Shown piece by piece: positions 9,355 to 17,565 of a stretch of 64,000 nt of DNA. The translations under genes and the position numbers were made by a program. The DNA lies in NCBI GenBank assembly GCA_963773105.1, contig CAVZAA010000003.1, positions 248,001 to 312,000 of the forward strand. The letters run 5' to 3'. The notes beneath the pieces are model-generated. The model did no database searches. It saw only the letters and a list, made by a program, of their open reading frames with translations, and had not been told where the DNA came from. Position 1 is the first letter of the stretch. The number at the start of each line of letters is the position of its first letter. This stretch comes from Trebonia sp963773105. Lineage in GTDB: Bacteria > Actinomycetota > Actinomycetes > Streptosporangiales > Streptosporangiaceae.

Positions 9355-9530
9355 TGATCGAGCCCTATCAGGCCATTGGCCTGGTCCCCACCATGCGCGG
9401 CATTCGGCACTCCGATGAGATCAGCGTCAACCTCGACCACATCTCGCACCTGATCAAGGCGGCGTCCTGGCTATCGAGCCTAGATCTGCCGGTGCGCCTT
9501 ATCGCGATACCCGAAGGCGCCCTGCAGGGG
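9355..9530 (+). pseudogene. Carbon-nitrogen hydrolase, 5' part (interrupted)
   Basis: N-terminal 58 codons of a nitrilase/aliphatic-amidase superfamily enzyme. The start ATG at 9355 follows GAAAGGACGAG. The fragment ends at IPEGALQG, which contains the first catalytic residue (Glu) of the Glu-Lys-Cys triad. The coding sequence then runs into the transposon and stops after six unrelated codons. The missing 3' part resumes in frame at 12937. Confidence 0.85.
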
Positions 9531-9547
9531 TGCGCACTGTTCACCGG

Positions 9548-9584
9548 ATAGTGAGTTTTCACGCACGATACTGACTTATAGTGA
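9548..9584. repeat. Left-end heptamer repeats of the IS607-type element
   Basis: ATAGTGA at 9548, ATACTGA at 9568 and ATAGTGA at 9578 are spaced 20 and 10 bp apart, i.e. on one helical face. An inverted copy (TCACTAT, 12910-12916) is at the right end inside CGATA...TATCG. Related heptamers ATTGTGA (10613) and TTAGTGA (10623), again 10 bp apart, precede tnpA. They are probably TnpA binding sites. Confidence 0.6.
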
Positions 9585-9827
9585 TCTCCCGGCGTTCCGC
9601 GTTGAAGGCGCGTGGATGCGTTTGACAGGCGGGCGTGACCCCGCTGGGATCGGATGGAGCCCGGGCGAGAGCCACCCCGTGTCGGCCCGATAGCCGCCAA
9701 CCCGCACCCGCGCCCCAGTCGCGCCGCCGCAGCGCAGGTGAGCCCGAGAGGAGCAGAGTAGGGACTTACTCACCTCGTGAGCTTCGTCCTCCGCGCGTTC
9801 ACTGGGCAACCTGGCTTGGCGGGTTGG

Positions 9828-10067
9828 CTGGCGGTACTGCGACCCGTAGAGGTGACCGCCCTGGATCATGACGGTTACCTCGAAAGGCACCCCTTCAGCG
9901 GTGTAGTAGGTGCGGAACGTCCGGTGAACCGGGATGTCGTCGGGCAGTTCCAGCACCTCAAACTCTTGGATGGTAGGCAGCCGGACAGATACCCGGTCAA
10001 TGAACTTAACCGAGTTGTAGCCGAGCTGCTTTAGCAGGTTCGGGATCGAAGCCGCGAAGCGCTCCAT
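9828..10067 (-). pseudogene. GntR-family regulator, UTRA-domain fragment
   Basis: About 80 residues matching the C-terminal ligand-binding UTRA domain of GntR regulators: FIDRVSVRLPTIQEFEVLEL, DDIPVHRTFRTYY and PFEVTVMIQGGHLYGSQYRQ. The DNA-binding winged helix is absent: upstream the sequence is occupied by the divergent ORF at 10066. The open frame continues beyond 9828 to 9576 without recognisable homology. It is cargo or debris inside the transposon. Confidence 0.65.
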
Positions 10068-10440
10068 GGCCGAGCACCCGGCCCCGCTGCCGGACAACCC
10101 GGGTGACTACCTGCACTTCGCCGCCATGGAGGCACGGCAGGCCATCACCCATCGTCGGCCTGCCCCCGACATGGACCCGTCAATCCTGTTTCAGGAAATG
10201 CTCGACGTATTCGGCACCGGCAAGGGCGTCTCGCCGGTTGAGCAACTGATCGATGACTGGTACGAACTGGCGCGTAAGTGCGGCATCACCGTCACCGACG
10301 AGGACGACGAGCTGCGGGCCGACATCGACCAGGCCATCACCCGCACCGTCACCGCCTCAATCTGGTTCGGCATCACCACTGGGTACCTCACCCTCACCGG
10401 CAGCTACGGCATCCCCAACAGCCTCAAGATGTACCTGTGA
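10066..10440 (+). CDS. Hypothetical protein, transposon cargo
   Basis: 124 residues with no family that I recognise. The middle is acidic (TDEDDELRADIDQAITR) and the C-terminus hydrophobic (SIWFGITTGYLTLTGSYGIP), which could be one membrane-associated helix. The start ATG overlaps the ATG of the GntR fragment on the other strand (CCATGG). No clear ribosome site is seen. Codon third positions are G/C-rich, so it may be expressed. Confidence 0.45.
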   Translation: MAEHPAPLPDNPGDYLHFAAMEARQAITHRRPAPDMDPSILFQEMLDVFGTGKGVSPVEQLIDDWYELARKCGITVTDEDDELRADIDQAITRTVTASIWFGITTGYLTLTGSYGIPNSLKMYL

Positions 10441-10498
10441 GCGCAGCCCCCGAGCGTCCGCGCGCAGGTGTGCCTCCGGTGGGGCCTCGGGACCAAGG

Positions 10499-10666
10499 AT
10501 GGACGTACCGAGGGGGGCGCGGAAAGCCCTCGAACGTGAGGCCGCCGTCGCGTTCGAGAACGTAGCCGACGCCATCGCGGCCCAGGCACCCGAACTGGAC
10601 CGCGCCGGGCGCATTGTGAGCCTTAGTGAGCGAATGGAAGTTCTAATGATAAGCTGCTCGGTGTGA
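10499..10666 (+). CDS. Small hypothetical ORF upstream of tnpA
   Basis: 55 codons, MDVPRGARKALEREAAVA..., predicted helical, overlapping the tnpA start by four bases (GTGA). The last third overlaps the heptamer repeats at 10613-10629 and the likely tnpA promoter, so it may simply be an open frame. Confidence 0.25.
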   Translation: MDVPRGARKALEREAAVAFENVADAIAAQAPELDRAGRIVSLSERMEVLMISCSV

Positions 10667-11268
10667 ATCTCACGGAGTGGGCTCGGTTGCAGGGAGTTCA
10701 CCCGCAGACCGCGTACCGGTGGTTCCGGGAGGGAACCCTGCCCGTGCCGGCCGTGCGGGTGAACTCCCGGTCCGTGCTGGTCACTCCGGACGCCGTCACC
10801 GCATCCGCCGCAGCCGGCGGGCTCGGCCTGTACGCACGGGTGTCGTCGCACGACCAGAAGCCGGACCTCGACCGGCAGGTCGGCCGGCTCGCGGCGTGGG
10901 CCGCCCAGTCCGGGCAGGCCGTCGCCCGGGTCGAGGCCGAGGTCGGGTCGGGCATGAACGGGGCGCGTTCCAAGGTCCGCCGTCTGCTCGCCGACCCCCG
11001 CGTCCGCACGGTGGTGGTGGAGCACCGTGACCGGCTCGGGCGGATGAACACCGAGCTTGTGGAGGCCGCCTTGTCGGCTCACGGCCGCCGCCTGGTGGTG
11101 CTCGACCCGGCCGAGGTCGAAGACGACCTGGTGCGGGACATGACGGAGATCCTGACGTCGTTCTGCGCCCGCCTGTACGGACGCCGGTCGGCGCGGAACC
11201 GGGCGGAGAAGGCGCTGCGGTGCGCCGCCCGCGACATCGGCCCGTCGTCCCCGGAGGCGGCCGGGTGA
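10663..11268 (+). CDS. tnpA: IS607-family serine recombinase TnpA
   Basis: 201 residues. Residues 1-50 form a MerR-like helix-turn-helix (MNLTEWARLQGVHPQTAYRW), which in this family precedes the catalytic domain. The resolvase core follows: YARVSSHDQ with the nucleophilic Ser, the Arg of DLDRQV, and VVEHRDRLGR. This domain order (HTH first) separates IS607 TnpA from ordinary resolvases. The GTG start at 10663 has no strong ribosome site. It overlaps tnpB by four bases (GTGA). All catalytic residues that I can recognise are present, so it may be active. Confidence 0.92.
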   Translation: MNLTEWARLQGVHPQTAYRWFREGTLPVPAVRVNSRSVLVTPDAVTASAAAGGLGLYARVSSHDQKPDLDRQVGRLAAWAAQSGQAVARVEAEVGSGMNGARSKVRRLLADPRVRTVVVEHRDRLGRMNTELVEAALSAHGRRLVVLDPAEVEDDLVRDMTEILTSFCARLYGRRSARNRAEKALRCAARDIGPSSPEAAG

Positions 11269-12929
11269 GCCGCCGGCTTCGGGAGATCGCGGAGCCGTTC
11301 GTCGCGGCTGTCCCGGCCGGGGCGCGGGTGCGGACGCGGCTGCGGGTCTCCCCGCGGGACGCGGAGGTGCTGCGTGCGGCCGGCGGTCACCTGGGGATGC
11401 TCGCGGGTCGTGACCTGGCGGCCCGGTGCGCGGAGGGCAGGCTCGACGCCAGGGGCCGCGCGGAGTCCCGCCGGGAGCGCAAGCAGGCGCTGACCGCCGC
11501 TTCGTCGTCGCGGTGGGCCGGGGCGATCACCCGCACGAGCGAGGACGCCTGGCAGCTCGCGAGCCGGAACCTCGCGGCCGAGAGCGCCACCCTGAAGGCC
11601 CGCGTCCGGAAGGTCGAAGCCCGCATTCCGGTCCCCACCGGAAAGAAGCACGGCCGCACGGCCGGGTACGCCACCCCTGCCGAGCGGCATGCCAAGACGC
11701 TGCGCCTCAAGGCGCTGAGGGGCCGGCTCGCCCGCGCCGGGCGGCGGATCGAAGACGGGGCGGTGTCGGTGACACGGGGCGGCCGGCGGCTGATGCGCGC
11801 CCGGCTGAACCTCGCCGAGGCAGGGCTCACCGAAGACCAGTGGCGGGAGCGGTGGGACTCCGCCCGGCTGTTCCTGACCGCCGACGGCGAAAAGGACAAG
11901 GCATGGGGAAACGAGACCCTGCGCTGGAACCCTGACGAGGGCTGGTTCGAGGTCAGGCTGCCCGCCCCGCTCGCGCACCTCGCGAACCGGCCCCACGGCC
12001 GCTACCGGCTGTCCTGCGAGGTCCGTTTCGAACACCGGGGCGACGAGGTTGCCGCCCAGGCCGCCACCGGGGCCGTGCGCTACGACATCTCCCGCGACCC
12101 GGTACGGGGCCGCTGGTACGTCGACGCGTCGTGGAGGACCCCGGCGCGGCCGGCCCCGTCCATGGACGAACTCCGGGCCTCCCCGGTGATCGCGGTCGAC
12201 GTGAACGCCGGACACCTCGCGGTCGCCGTCGCCGCCCAGGACGGGAACGTCCTGGGCGAGCCGTTCACCATCCCGCTGGAGCTGGCCGGGCTGCCAGCCA
12301 CCGCCCGCGACGGCCGCATCCGCGCTGCGGTCACCCAGCTCATCGCTACAGCGAAGACCGCCGGGGCGCGGGCTGTGGTCATCGAGAACCTCGATTTCAA
12401 GGAGGCCCGCGCCGAGGGACGCGAGCGCACCGGGAACCGGCCCTCACACGGCAAGCGCGGGCGCGGCTTCCGGCGGCTCATCGCGGGCATTCCCACCGCC
12501 CGCTTCAGGGACCGTCTAGTGCAAATGACCGCCAACGCCGATCTCTCGGTCGTAGTAGTCGATCCGGCGTATTCATCGCGCTGGGGGGCGCTCCACTGGC
12601 TCGCCTCCTTGCGGGAGCACCATTCAGAGCTCTCCGGGCACCACGCTGCGGCGCTGGTGCTGGGGAGACGCGGACTTGGCCACCGGGCCAGGCGTCGCGC
12701 GACAGGGAACCGCACCGCCCCAGCGGACGCAGTGCGGCCAGCCCAGGCGCGAACCAGGAAACCCCCCAACGCCAAGACCGCACCAAGAAAACCCGACGCC
12801 CCACGAGACACCCGGCAGCCACCAGGCAGTAAGACCGGCAAGCCTCACAGGACCACGGCGGGCAACCAGGCGACCGAAGACCGTTCGCAGCCGCCCGCCG
12901 AGCCGATAATCACTATCGCTCGGTGTTAA
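11265..12929 (+). CDS. tnpB: TnpB, RNA-guided nuclease-like protein of IS607
   Basis: 554 residues. TnpB proteins are RuvC-type nucleases guided by an omega RNA made from the transposon right end. RuvC-I Asp is seen in VIAVDVNAGHLAVAV, the RuvC-II Glu in VVIENLDFKEARAEG, and the conserved VVDPAYSSRWGALHW near the C-terminus. The expected third acidic residue (usually HDAA or similar) reads SGHHAAALVLGRRGLG, with His where Asp is common. The basic C-terminal tail (about 100 residues) is low complexity. The GTG start is at 11265, translationally coupled to tnpA. A guide RNA would be expected from about 12700-12934, but no boundary can be seen. Confidence 0.88.
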   Translation: MSRRLREIAEPFVAAVPAGARVRTRLRVSPRDAEVLRAAGGHLGMLAGRDLAARCAEGRLDARGRAESRRERKQALTAASSSRWAGAITRTSEDAWQLASRNLAAESATLKARVRKVEARIPVPTGKKHGRTAGYATPAERHAKTLRLKALRGRLARAGRRIEDGAVSVTRGGRRLMRARLNLAEAGLTEDQWRERWDSARLFLTADGEKDKAWGNETLRWNPDEGWFEVRLPAPLAHLANRPHGRYRLSCEVRFEHRGDEVAAQAATGAVRYDISRDPVRGRWYVDASWRTPARPAPSMDELRASPVIAVDVNAGHLAVAVAAQDGNVLGEPFTIPLELAGLPATARDGRIRAAVTQLIATAKTAGARAVVIENLDFKEARAEGRERTGNRPSHGKRGRGFRRLIAGIPTARFRDRLVQMTANADLSVVVVDPAYSSRWGALHWLASLREHHSELSGHHAAALVLGRRGLGHRARRRATGNRTAPADAVRPAQARTRKPPNAKTAPRKPDAPRDTRQPPGSKTGKPHRTTAGNQATEDRSQPPAEPIITIARC

Positions 12930-12934
12930 GGAAC

Positions 12935-13830
12935 GGTTCAATGACGAGGTTCTCGACCTCGACCACGAGGATTTCGCGCGGGAATGCGCGATCGACATAC
13001 CGGGGCCGGAGACGGATCGTCTCGGCCAGCTGGCCCGGCAGTGGAACACGTTCCTGATGGCCCAGGCCAAGGCCAGGCACCCCGAATTCCCCGGGCGCTT
13101 CTTCAACATCGGGTTCATCCTGAGTCCCGACGGTGAAGTCATCCTGAAGCACCACAAGGTCGTGCCGCTGCTTCCGGTCGAGCACTCGGTGACGCCGCAC
13201 AACGTGTGGGACAAGTGGGTCGAACTGTACGGCCGCAACCTGGACGCCTTCTACCCGGTGGCCGACACCGCCATCGGGCGACTCGGCTTCCTGATGGCCA
13301 ACGAGGGATCGTACCCGGAGAATGCGCGCGGCCTGGCCATGAACGGGGCCGAGGTGGTGTACCGCGGCCCCTATCCGCACCCGCACACCGGCAACGGGCT
13401 ATTCGAGATCCAGAACCGGGCCCGCGCCCTCGACAACAACCTGTACCTGATCGCCTGCAATGTCGGAACCTACTACCTGGACGCGGACTCCGACGTGCCC
13501 ATTGACACGTTCGGCGGCGGATCGGCCGTCATCGACTACCGCGGGCAGATCGTCGGCAGGCACGACTACAGCGGCGGATCGTCCTGGGTGGCCGGCACCG
13601 TCGACGTGGAGGCGCTGCGCCGGTTCCGGGCGGCCGCGCAGTGGGACAACTGGCTGAAGGACCTCACCACCGAGCAGTACCAGGTGATCTACGAACGGCC
13701 CGTCTACCCGAAGAACCTCTACCTCGACCGCGCGCCCTACACCCACGGCGAGTACCGCCGCGAGGTCATCGACAAGCAGGTGGAGCTGATGCACAACCGG
13801 GACATCTGGGCGCGGCCCGACAACGGCTAG
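12935..13830 (+). pseudogene. Carbon-nitrogen hydrolase, 3' part (interrupted)
   Basis: Continuation of the gene begun at 9355; restored it would be about 356 residues. It resembles AmiE/AmiF-like amidases: the Lys of the triad is in LKHHKVVP, and RGLAMNGAEVVYRG follows the nucleophile elbow. At the position of the catalytic Cys (AmiE ICDDGNYPE) this protein has LMANEGSYPE, so the Cys is replaced by Ala. The reading frame is open from 12937 to the stop at 13830. An ATG at 13057 could give an N-terminally truncated product. A terminator-like hairpin follows. Confidence 0.85.
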
Positions 13831-13842
13831 CCCGCGCAGATC

Positions 13843-13888
13843 GCCGGCGGAACCGGCTCCGGATGCAATCCCGCCGGCGGGTCGGTTT
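13843..13888 (+). terminator. Terminator-like hairpin with T-run
   Basis: GCCGGCGG (13843-13850) pairs with CCGCCGGC (13871-13878) and is followed by GGGTCGGTTTTC, thirteen bases after the hydrolase stop. Confidence 0.6.
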
Positions 13889-13981
13889 TCATTGCCCGCG
13901 CGCGAGCCCGTCATTAGACTTACGTTGTCACACAAAATAGCTAGCTGGCCCCAACGGCGACTGCTCATACCGGGAGAGCCC

Positions 13982-16009
13982 GTGCGGATCAAGGCAACGC
14001 TGATGACCACGGCTCTAGCGGGGATCGCCGCGCTAGGGGTGCTGACGGCACCCGGCGCGGGTGCCGCCGCGTTCGACTCCGGCGGCGCACCTGCGACGAC
14101 TGCCATCGCCACGGTGCCGATTGCGGGATTCCATGAGCTGGTGGCCGACGTCGCCACCGGCCACTTGTTCTTCAGCCGGGGCGCCCAGGGCAAGGTCTCG
14201 AGCGATGCGATCGTCGTCACCAACCTGGCCGGGCGACTGGTCGCCAGGATCGGCGGCCAGACCGGGGTGGAGGGCATCGCGCTCTCCCCGGACGGCTCGA
14301 CCCTGTACGCCGCGCTCGCCGGGAAGGATGCGGTCAGCGCGATCAACACCAGCTCCCTCGAGGAGACGGGACTCTACCCGCTGGGCAGCGGAAACAGCCC
14401 CTACGACGTCGCCGTGGAGAGCGGGCGGGTGTGGGTGAGCTACAGCAGCCGGGCCGGCAACTTCGTGGGCGCCGTCAACCCCAACGACGTTCCATCGCCG
14501 TCGGCGTTCACCCCCCTGGTGCTGCCAAGCTCCTTCTCCTCGGCGCCGCGGCTGTTCGCGGACACCGACGGCAGCGGCACGCTGCTGGCCTCGGTGCCCG
14601 GCGCCGAGCTCGCGACGGTCGCCAGCTACGACGTGGCGACCAGCCCGGTCACGATGTACAACGGGCCCACCTCCCTCGGGAGCTGCGAGTTCCCGACTGA
14701 CCTGGCGATCGCGCCCGGCGGCGGCCGGTTCATCGTCAGCTGCGGAAATTCCCAGCGGGTCTACAACACCTACACCTTCGGCGAGACCGGACGCTACCTC
14801 TCCGCGTCCGGCCAGAATGCCGTCGCTATCGGGCCGAACGGCACCATAGCGCTCGGCGCCCGCAGCGCGCCGAACGTGACCGTCTTCCGGCCGGGCGCCA
14901 GGACCCCCGTCAACCGATTCAGCCAGACCGGATACCAGGTGGGGCTCGCGCAGTCCGGCCTGGCCTGGTCCGCTGACAGCGGGACATTGTTCGCGGTCTA
15001 TGAATACCCGGTGCTCAAGAACGGCGGCGTGAGCTCCCACGCCTTCCGGGTATTCGCCTACCACGATCCTGAGCGCACCGCCTCGATGATCACACTGCGC
15101 GGCACGGGCAGCGTGATCATCGGGCACAGCGTCTCCATCACCGGCCGGTTCACGCTGTCGGTGGGCGCGCCGCCCGCCCGGACCACGATCACCATCACCA
15201 GGAGGCTGGCGGGCAGCCGGGTGGTCGAGCGGTGGACCAGGGCCATCGGCTCCCGCGGCTACTTCAGCCTGACCGACACCCCGCCGTCGCCCGGCACCTA
15301 TACCTACACGGCCAGCTACCACGGTACCTCCGCCCTTGCGGCGACGACGGCCACTCGCCGGGTGGTCATCACCAGGATGCCGACCCCGCTGAGCCTGTCC
15401 GCCAGCGTCGGCACCGTGAACTACCGCTCGGCCGTGACCGTCACCGCGCACCTGGGCAAGGCGCTCGCCGGGCAGATTGTGCTCATCTACACGCGGCCCT
15501 TCGGCACCAAGGCAGAAAAGCTGCTGAGCATCGGCCTGGCCGACTCCCGCGGCGTGCTCTCGGTGCGTTACGTGCCGTCCTACTCGACGACGTTCACCGC
15601 GGTCTTCCGCGGCGACTCCAGGTACCAGTCGGCGACCGCGCGGCGCACCGTCTACGTGCGGGCGGGCGTCGGCGAGTCGATCAGCGGGTACACCGGCAGC
15701 GCGTACGTCGGCAGCATCTTGTACCGGGTGTACCAACAGACCAACACCCTCGTCGCCGGGTCCTCGGTCGTGCCGAGCGAGAAGGGGTGCGTGGCGTTCG
15801 AGATCGACCAGTACGTCGACGGCGGCTGGCAGTACGACACCATCTCCGGTTGCGACAAGCTGAACACCGCGGGCCGGGCGTCGATGAAGTACGGCCTGAG
15901 CGACGTCCCCGACGGCCAGTTCCGCATCCGGGCCGACTTCAAGCGGGCCAACGACACCACCAACGTCAACGGCGACAGCCGCTGGTCTTACTTCCTCGTC
16001 GTCAGCTAG
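13982..16009 (+). CDS. Secreted beta-propeller/Ig-like repeat protein
   Basis: 675 residues with a Sec signal peptide (KATLMTTALAGIAALGVLTA ... GAGAAA). Residues about 35-350 contain YVTN/NHL-like propeller blades (VEGIALSPDGSTLYAAL, SPYDVAVESGRVWVSYSS, TDLAIAPGGGRFIVSCG). Residues about 360-560 form two Ig-like repeats of the bacterial surface type (SITGRFTLSVG, VTVTAHLGKALAGQI). The final 100 residues have a separate Cys-containing domain. No catalytic motif is seen; it probably acts in surface binding. The GTG start at 13982 is preceded by GGGAGA and leads directly into the signal peptide. Confidence 0.8.
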   Translation: MRIKATLMTTALAGIAALGVLTAPGAGAAAFDSGGAPATTAIATVPIAGFHELVADVATGHLFFSRGAQGKVSSDAIVVTNLAGRLVARIGGQTGVEGIALSPDGSTLYAALAGKDAVSAINTSSLEETGLYPLGSGNSPYDVAVESGRVWVSYSSRAGNFVGAVNPNDVPSPSAFTPLVLPSSFSSAPRLFADTDGSGTLLASVPGAELATVASYDVATSPVTMYNGPTSLGSCEFPTDLAIAPGGGRFIVSCGNSQRVYNTYTFGETGRYLSASGQNAVAIGPNGTIALGARSAPNVTVFRPGARTPVNRFSQTGYQVGLAQSGLAWSADSGTLFAVYEYPVLKNGGVSSHAFRVFAYHDPERTASMITLRGTGSVIIGHSVSITGRFTLSVGAPPARTTITITRRLAGSRVVERWTRAIGSRGYFSLTDTPPSPGTYTYTASYHGTSALAATTATRRVVITRMPTPLSLSASVGTVNYRSAVTVTAHLGKALAGQIVLIYTRPFGTKAEKLLSIGLADSRGVLSVRYVPSYSTTFTAVFRGDSRYQSATARRTVYVRAGVGESISGYTGSAYVGSILYRVYQQTNTLVAGSSVVPSEKGCVAFEIDQYVDGGWQYDTISGCDKLNTAGRASMKYGLSDVPDGQFRIRADFKRANDTTNVNGDSRWSYFLVVS

Positions 16010-16019
16010 CGCACCGGAG

Positions 16020-17468
16020 CTAGCGTGCGAGCTGTGTCTCGGTCTCGGTCGCCCGGACCGCGCCGGGGTCAGGCAGGGCGGCGGCGGGCCCGCGCCGCCT
16101 CGGGATGATCAGGCCGGCAGTGGCGCCGGCCAGCGCCAGTCCGGCGCAGGCGCCCATCGCCGGGCCGAAGCCGCCGATGAACGAGGCCGGGGAGGCGTAA
16201 CCGCCGTGCCCGGCGAACACCGCCGCGCAGATCGCCACCCCGAAGACACCGCCGAGCTGGCGGAGCATGTTGAACGTGCCGGAGGCCTGGCCGATGTCGG
16301 CGGGCGCGACGGCGGTCATCACCACGCTCTGCGTCGGCGGGATGGCAAGCGATACGCCCGAGCCTGCCAGCACCAGCGGCAGCACCAGGTCCGCGTAGGG
16401 CAGGCCGACCCGCGCGATGAGCGCGATCCAGATCAGCCCGGCCGCGAACAACGTCAGTCCGCCCGCGATGAGGACCCGCTCGCCGAACCGGCGGATCAGC
16501 GCGCCCGCGAACGGCGCGATCACCGTCAGGGTGGCCCAGCCGGGCACCAGCCGCAGGCCGGCCCCGAGCGGACCGTAGCCGAGTCCGGTCTGCAGGAACT
16601 GCGCCATGAAGAACACCAGGCCGAACAGCACCGCGAAGACGCACAGGCAGGCGGCGTTGCCGGCCGAGTACGCGCGGATGCGGAACAGCCGCAGCGGCAC
16701 CATCGGGTGGCCGGCCAGTAGCTCCCAGCCGATGAAGGCACCGGTAAGCACCGCCCCGGCGACCAGCGCCCCGACGATCTCCTGGCTGCCCCAGCCGATG
16801 CTGTTGGCGCGGATCAGCCCCCAGACCAGGCCCAGTGCGCCGCCGGTGGCCAGCGCCAGGCCAACCGGGTCGAGGCTGGCGGCGGCCCGTGGGCTCGGCC
16901 GGAGCCTGGTCAGGATCAGCGGGATCATGACCAGGCCGATCGGGACGTTGAGCCAGAAAATCCAGGGCCAGGCGATGCCCTGCGCGACCGCGCCGCCCAC
17001 GACCGGGCCGACCGCCACCGCCAGCCCGGTCACGGCGCTGAAGATGCCGATCGCCCAGGCCCGCCGGTGCGGTGGGAACCCCGCCGACAGCAGCGCGAAC
17101 GCCAGCGGCAGGACCAGCGCGCCGCCCGCCCCCTGCGCCGCACGGGCCGCGATCAGGACGCCCGCGTTCGGCGCCAGCGCGCACGCGGCCGACGCGGCGG
17201 TGAACAGCCCGATGCCCGCCACCAGCACGCGCCGCCGCCCCAGCCGCTCGCCCAGGGCGGCGCCCGTCAGCAGCAGCACGGCAAAGCTCAGCGTGTAGGC
17301 GTTCACCGTCCACTCGAGCGCCGCCAGCGATGCGTGCAGCTGCACCCTGATCACCGGCAGCGCCGTGGCCACCACCTGGGTGTCAAGCGAGACCATGAAA
17401 GACGCCACCGAGGTCAGCGCCAGCACCCAGCCCTGCCCGGGCATGAGGCGCCTGTCTTCCTTTCCCAC
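16020..17468 (-). CDS. MFS exporter, DHA2 (EmrB/QacA) family
   Basis: 482-residue drug:proton antiporter-type permease with about 14 hydrophobic segments. Recognisable motifs are SFMVSLDTQVVATALP (family signature in helix 1), the motif-A region GERLGRRRVLV and motif C around AVGPVVGGAVAQ. The GTG start at 17468 has GGGAGG upstream. It is divergent from the ECF sigma gene 97 bases away, so control of both from this region is plausible. It is convergent with the propeller gene. Confidence 0.9.
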   Translation of the reverse strand: MGKEDRRLMPGQGWVLALTSVASFMVSLDTQVVATALPVIRVQLHASLAALEWTVNAYTLSFAVLLLTGAALGERLGRRRVLVAGIGLFTAASAACALAPNAGVLIAARAAQGAGGALVLPLAFALLSAGFPPHRRAWAIGIFSAVTGLAVAVGPVVGGAVAQGIAWPWIFWLNVPIGLVMIPLILTRLRPSPRAAASLDPVGLALATGGALGLVWGLIRANSIGWGSQEIVGALVAGAVLTGAFIGWELLAGHPMVPLRLFRIRAYSAGNAACLCVFAVLFGLVFFMAQFLQTGLGYGPLGAGLRLVPGWATLTVIAPFAGALIRRFGERVLIAGGLTLFAAGLIWIALIARVGLPYADLVLPLVLAGSGVSLAIPPTQSVVMTAVAPADIGQASGTFNMLRQLGGVFGVAICAAVFAGHGGYASPASFIGGFGPAMGACAGLALAGATAGLIIPRRRGPAAALPDPGAVRATETETQLAR

Positions 17469-17565
17469 GTTTCCTCCCTGCCGCGATCCGTCGTCGGTGG
17501 TACAGACACCGAGCCGCGCGGCAGCTGAGCGATGACTTTCCGCCGCCGACGGTGTCGGTACCTAG

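Larger units (their letters stand above)
9531..12936 (+). mobile_element. IS607-type transposon with cargo
   Basis: A 3406-bp insertion splitting the carbon-nitrogen hydrolase gene. The left junction is ...CTGCAGGGG and the right junction is ...GGAACGG followed by TTCAATGAC. Joining at the shared GG (9529-9530 with 12935-12936) restores codons for ALQGFNDE with no target duplication, as expected for a serine-recombinase TnpA acting at GG. It encodes TnpA and TnpB at the right, and at the left about 1.1 kb of extra DNA with a GntR remnant and one or two unknown ORFs. Confidence 0.85.

Noticed and set aside
14033..15736. Minus-strand open frame of 567 codons
   Set aside because: Mirror of the secreted propeller protein, no start signal or domain.
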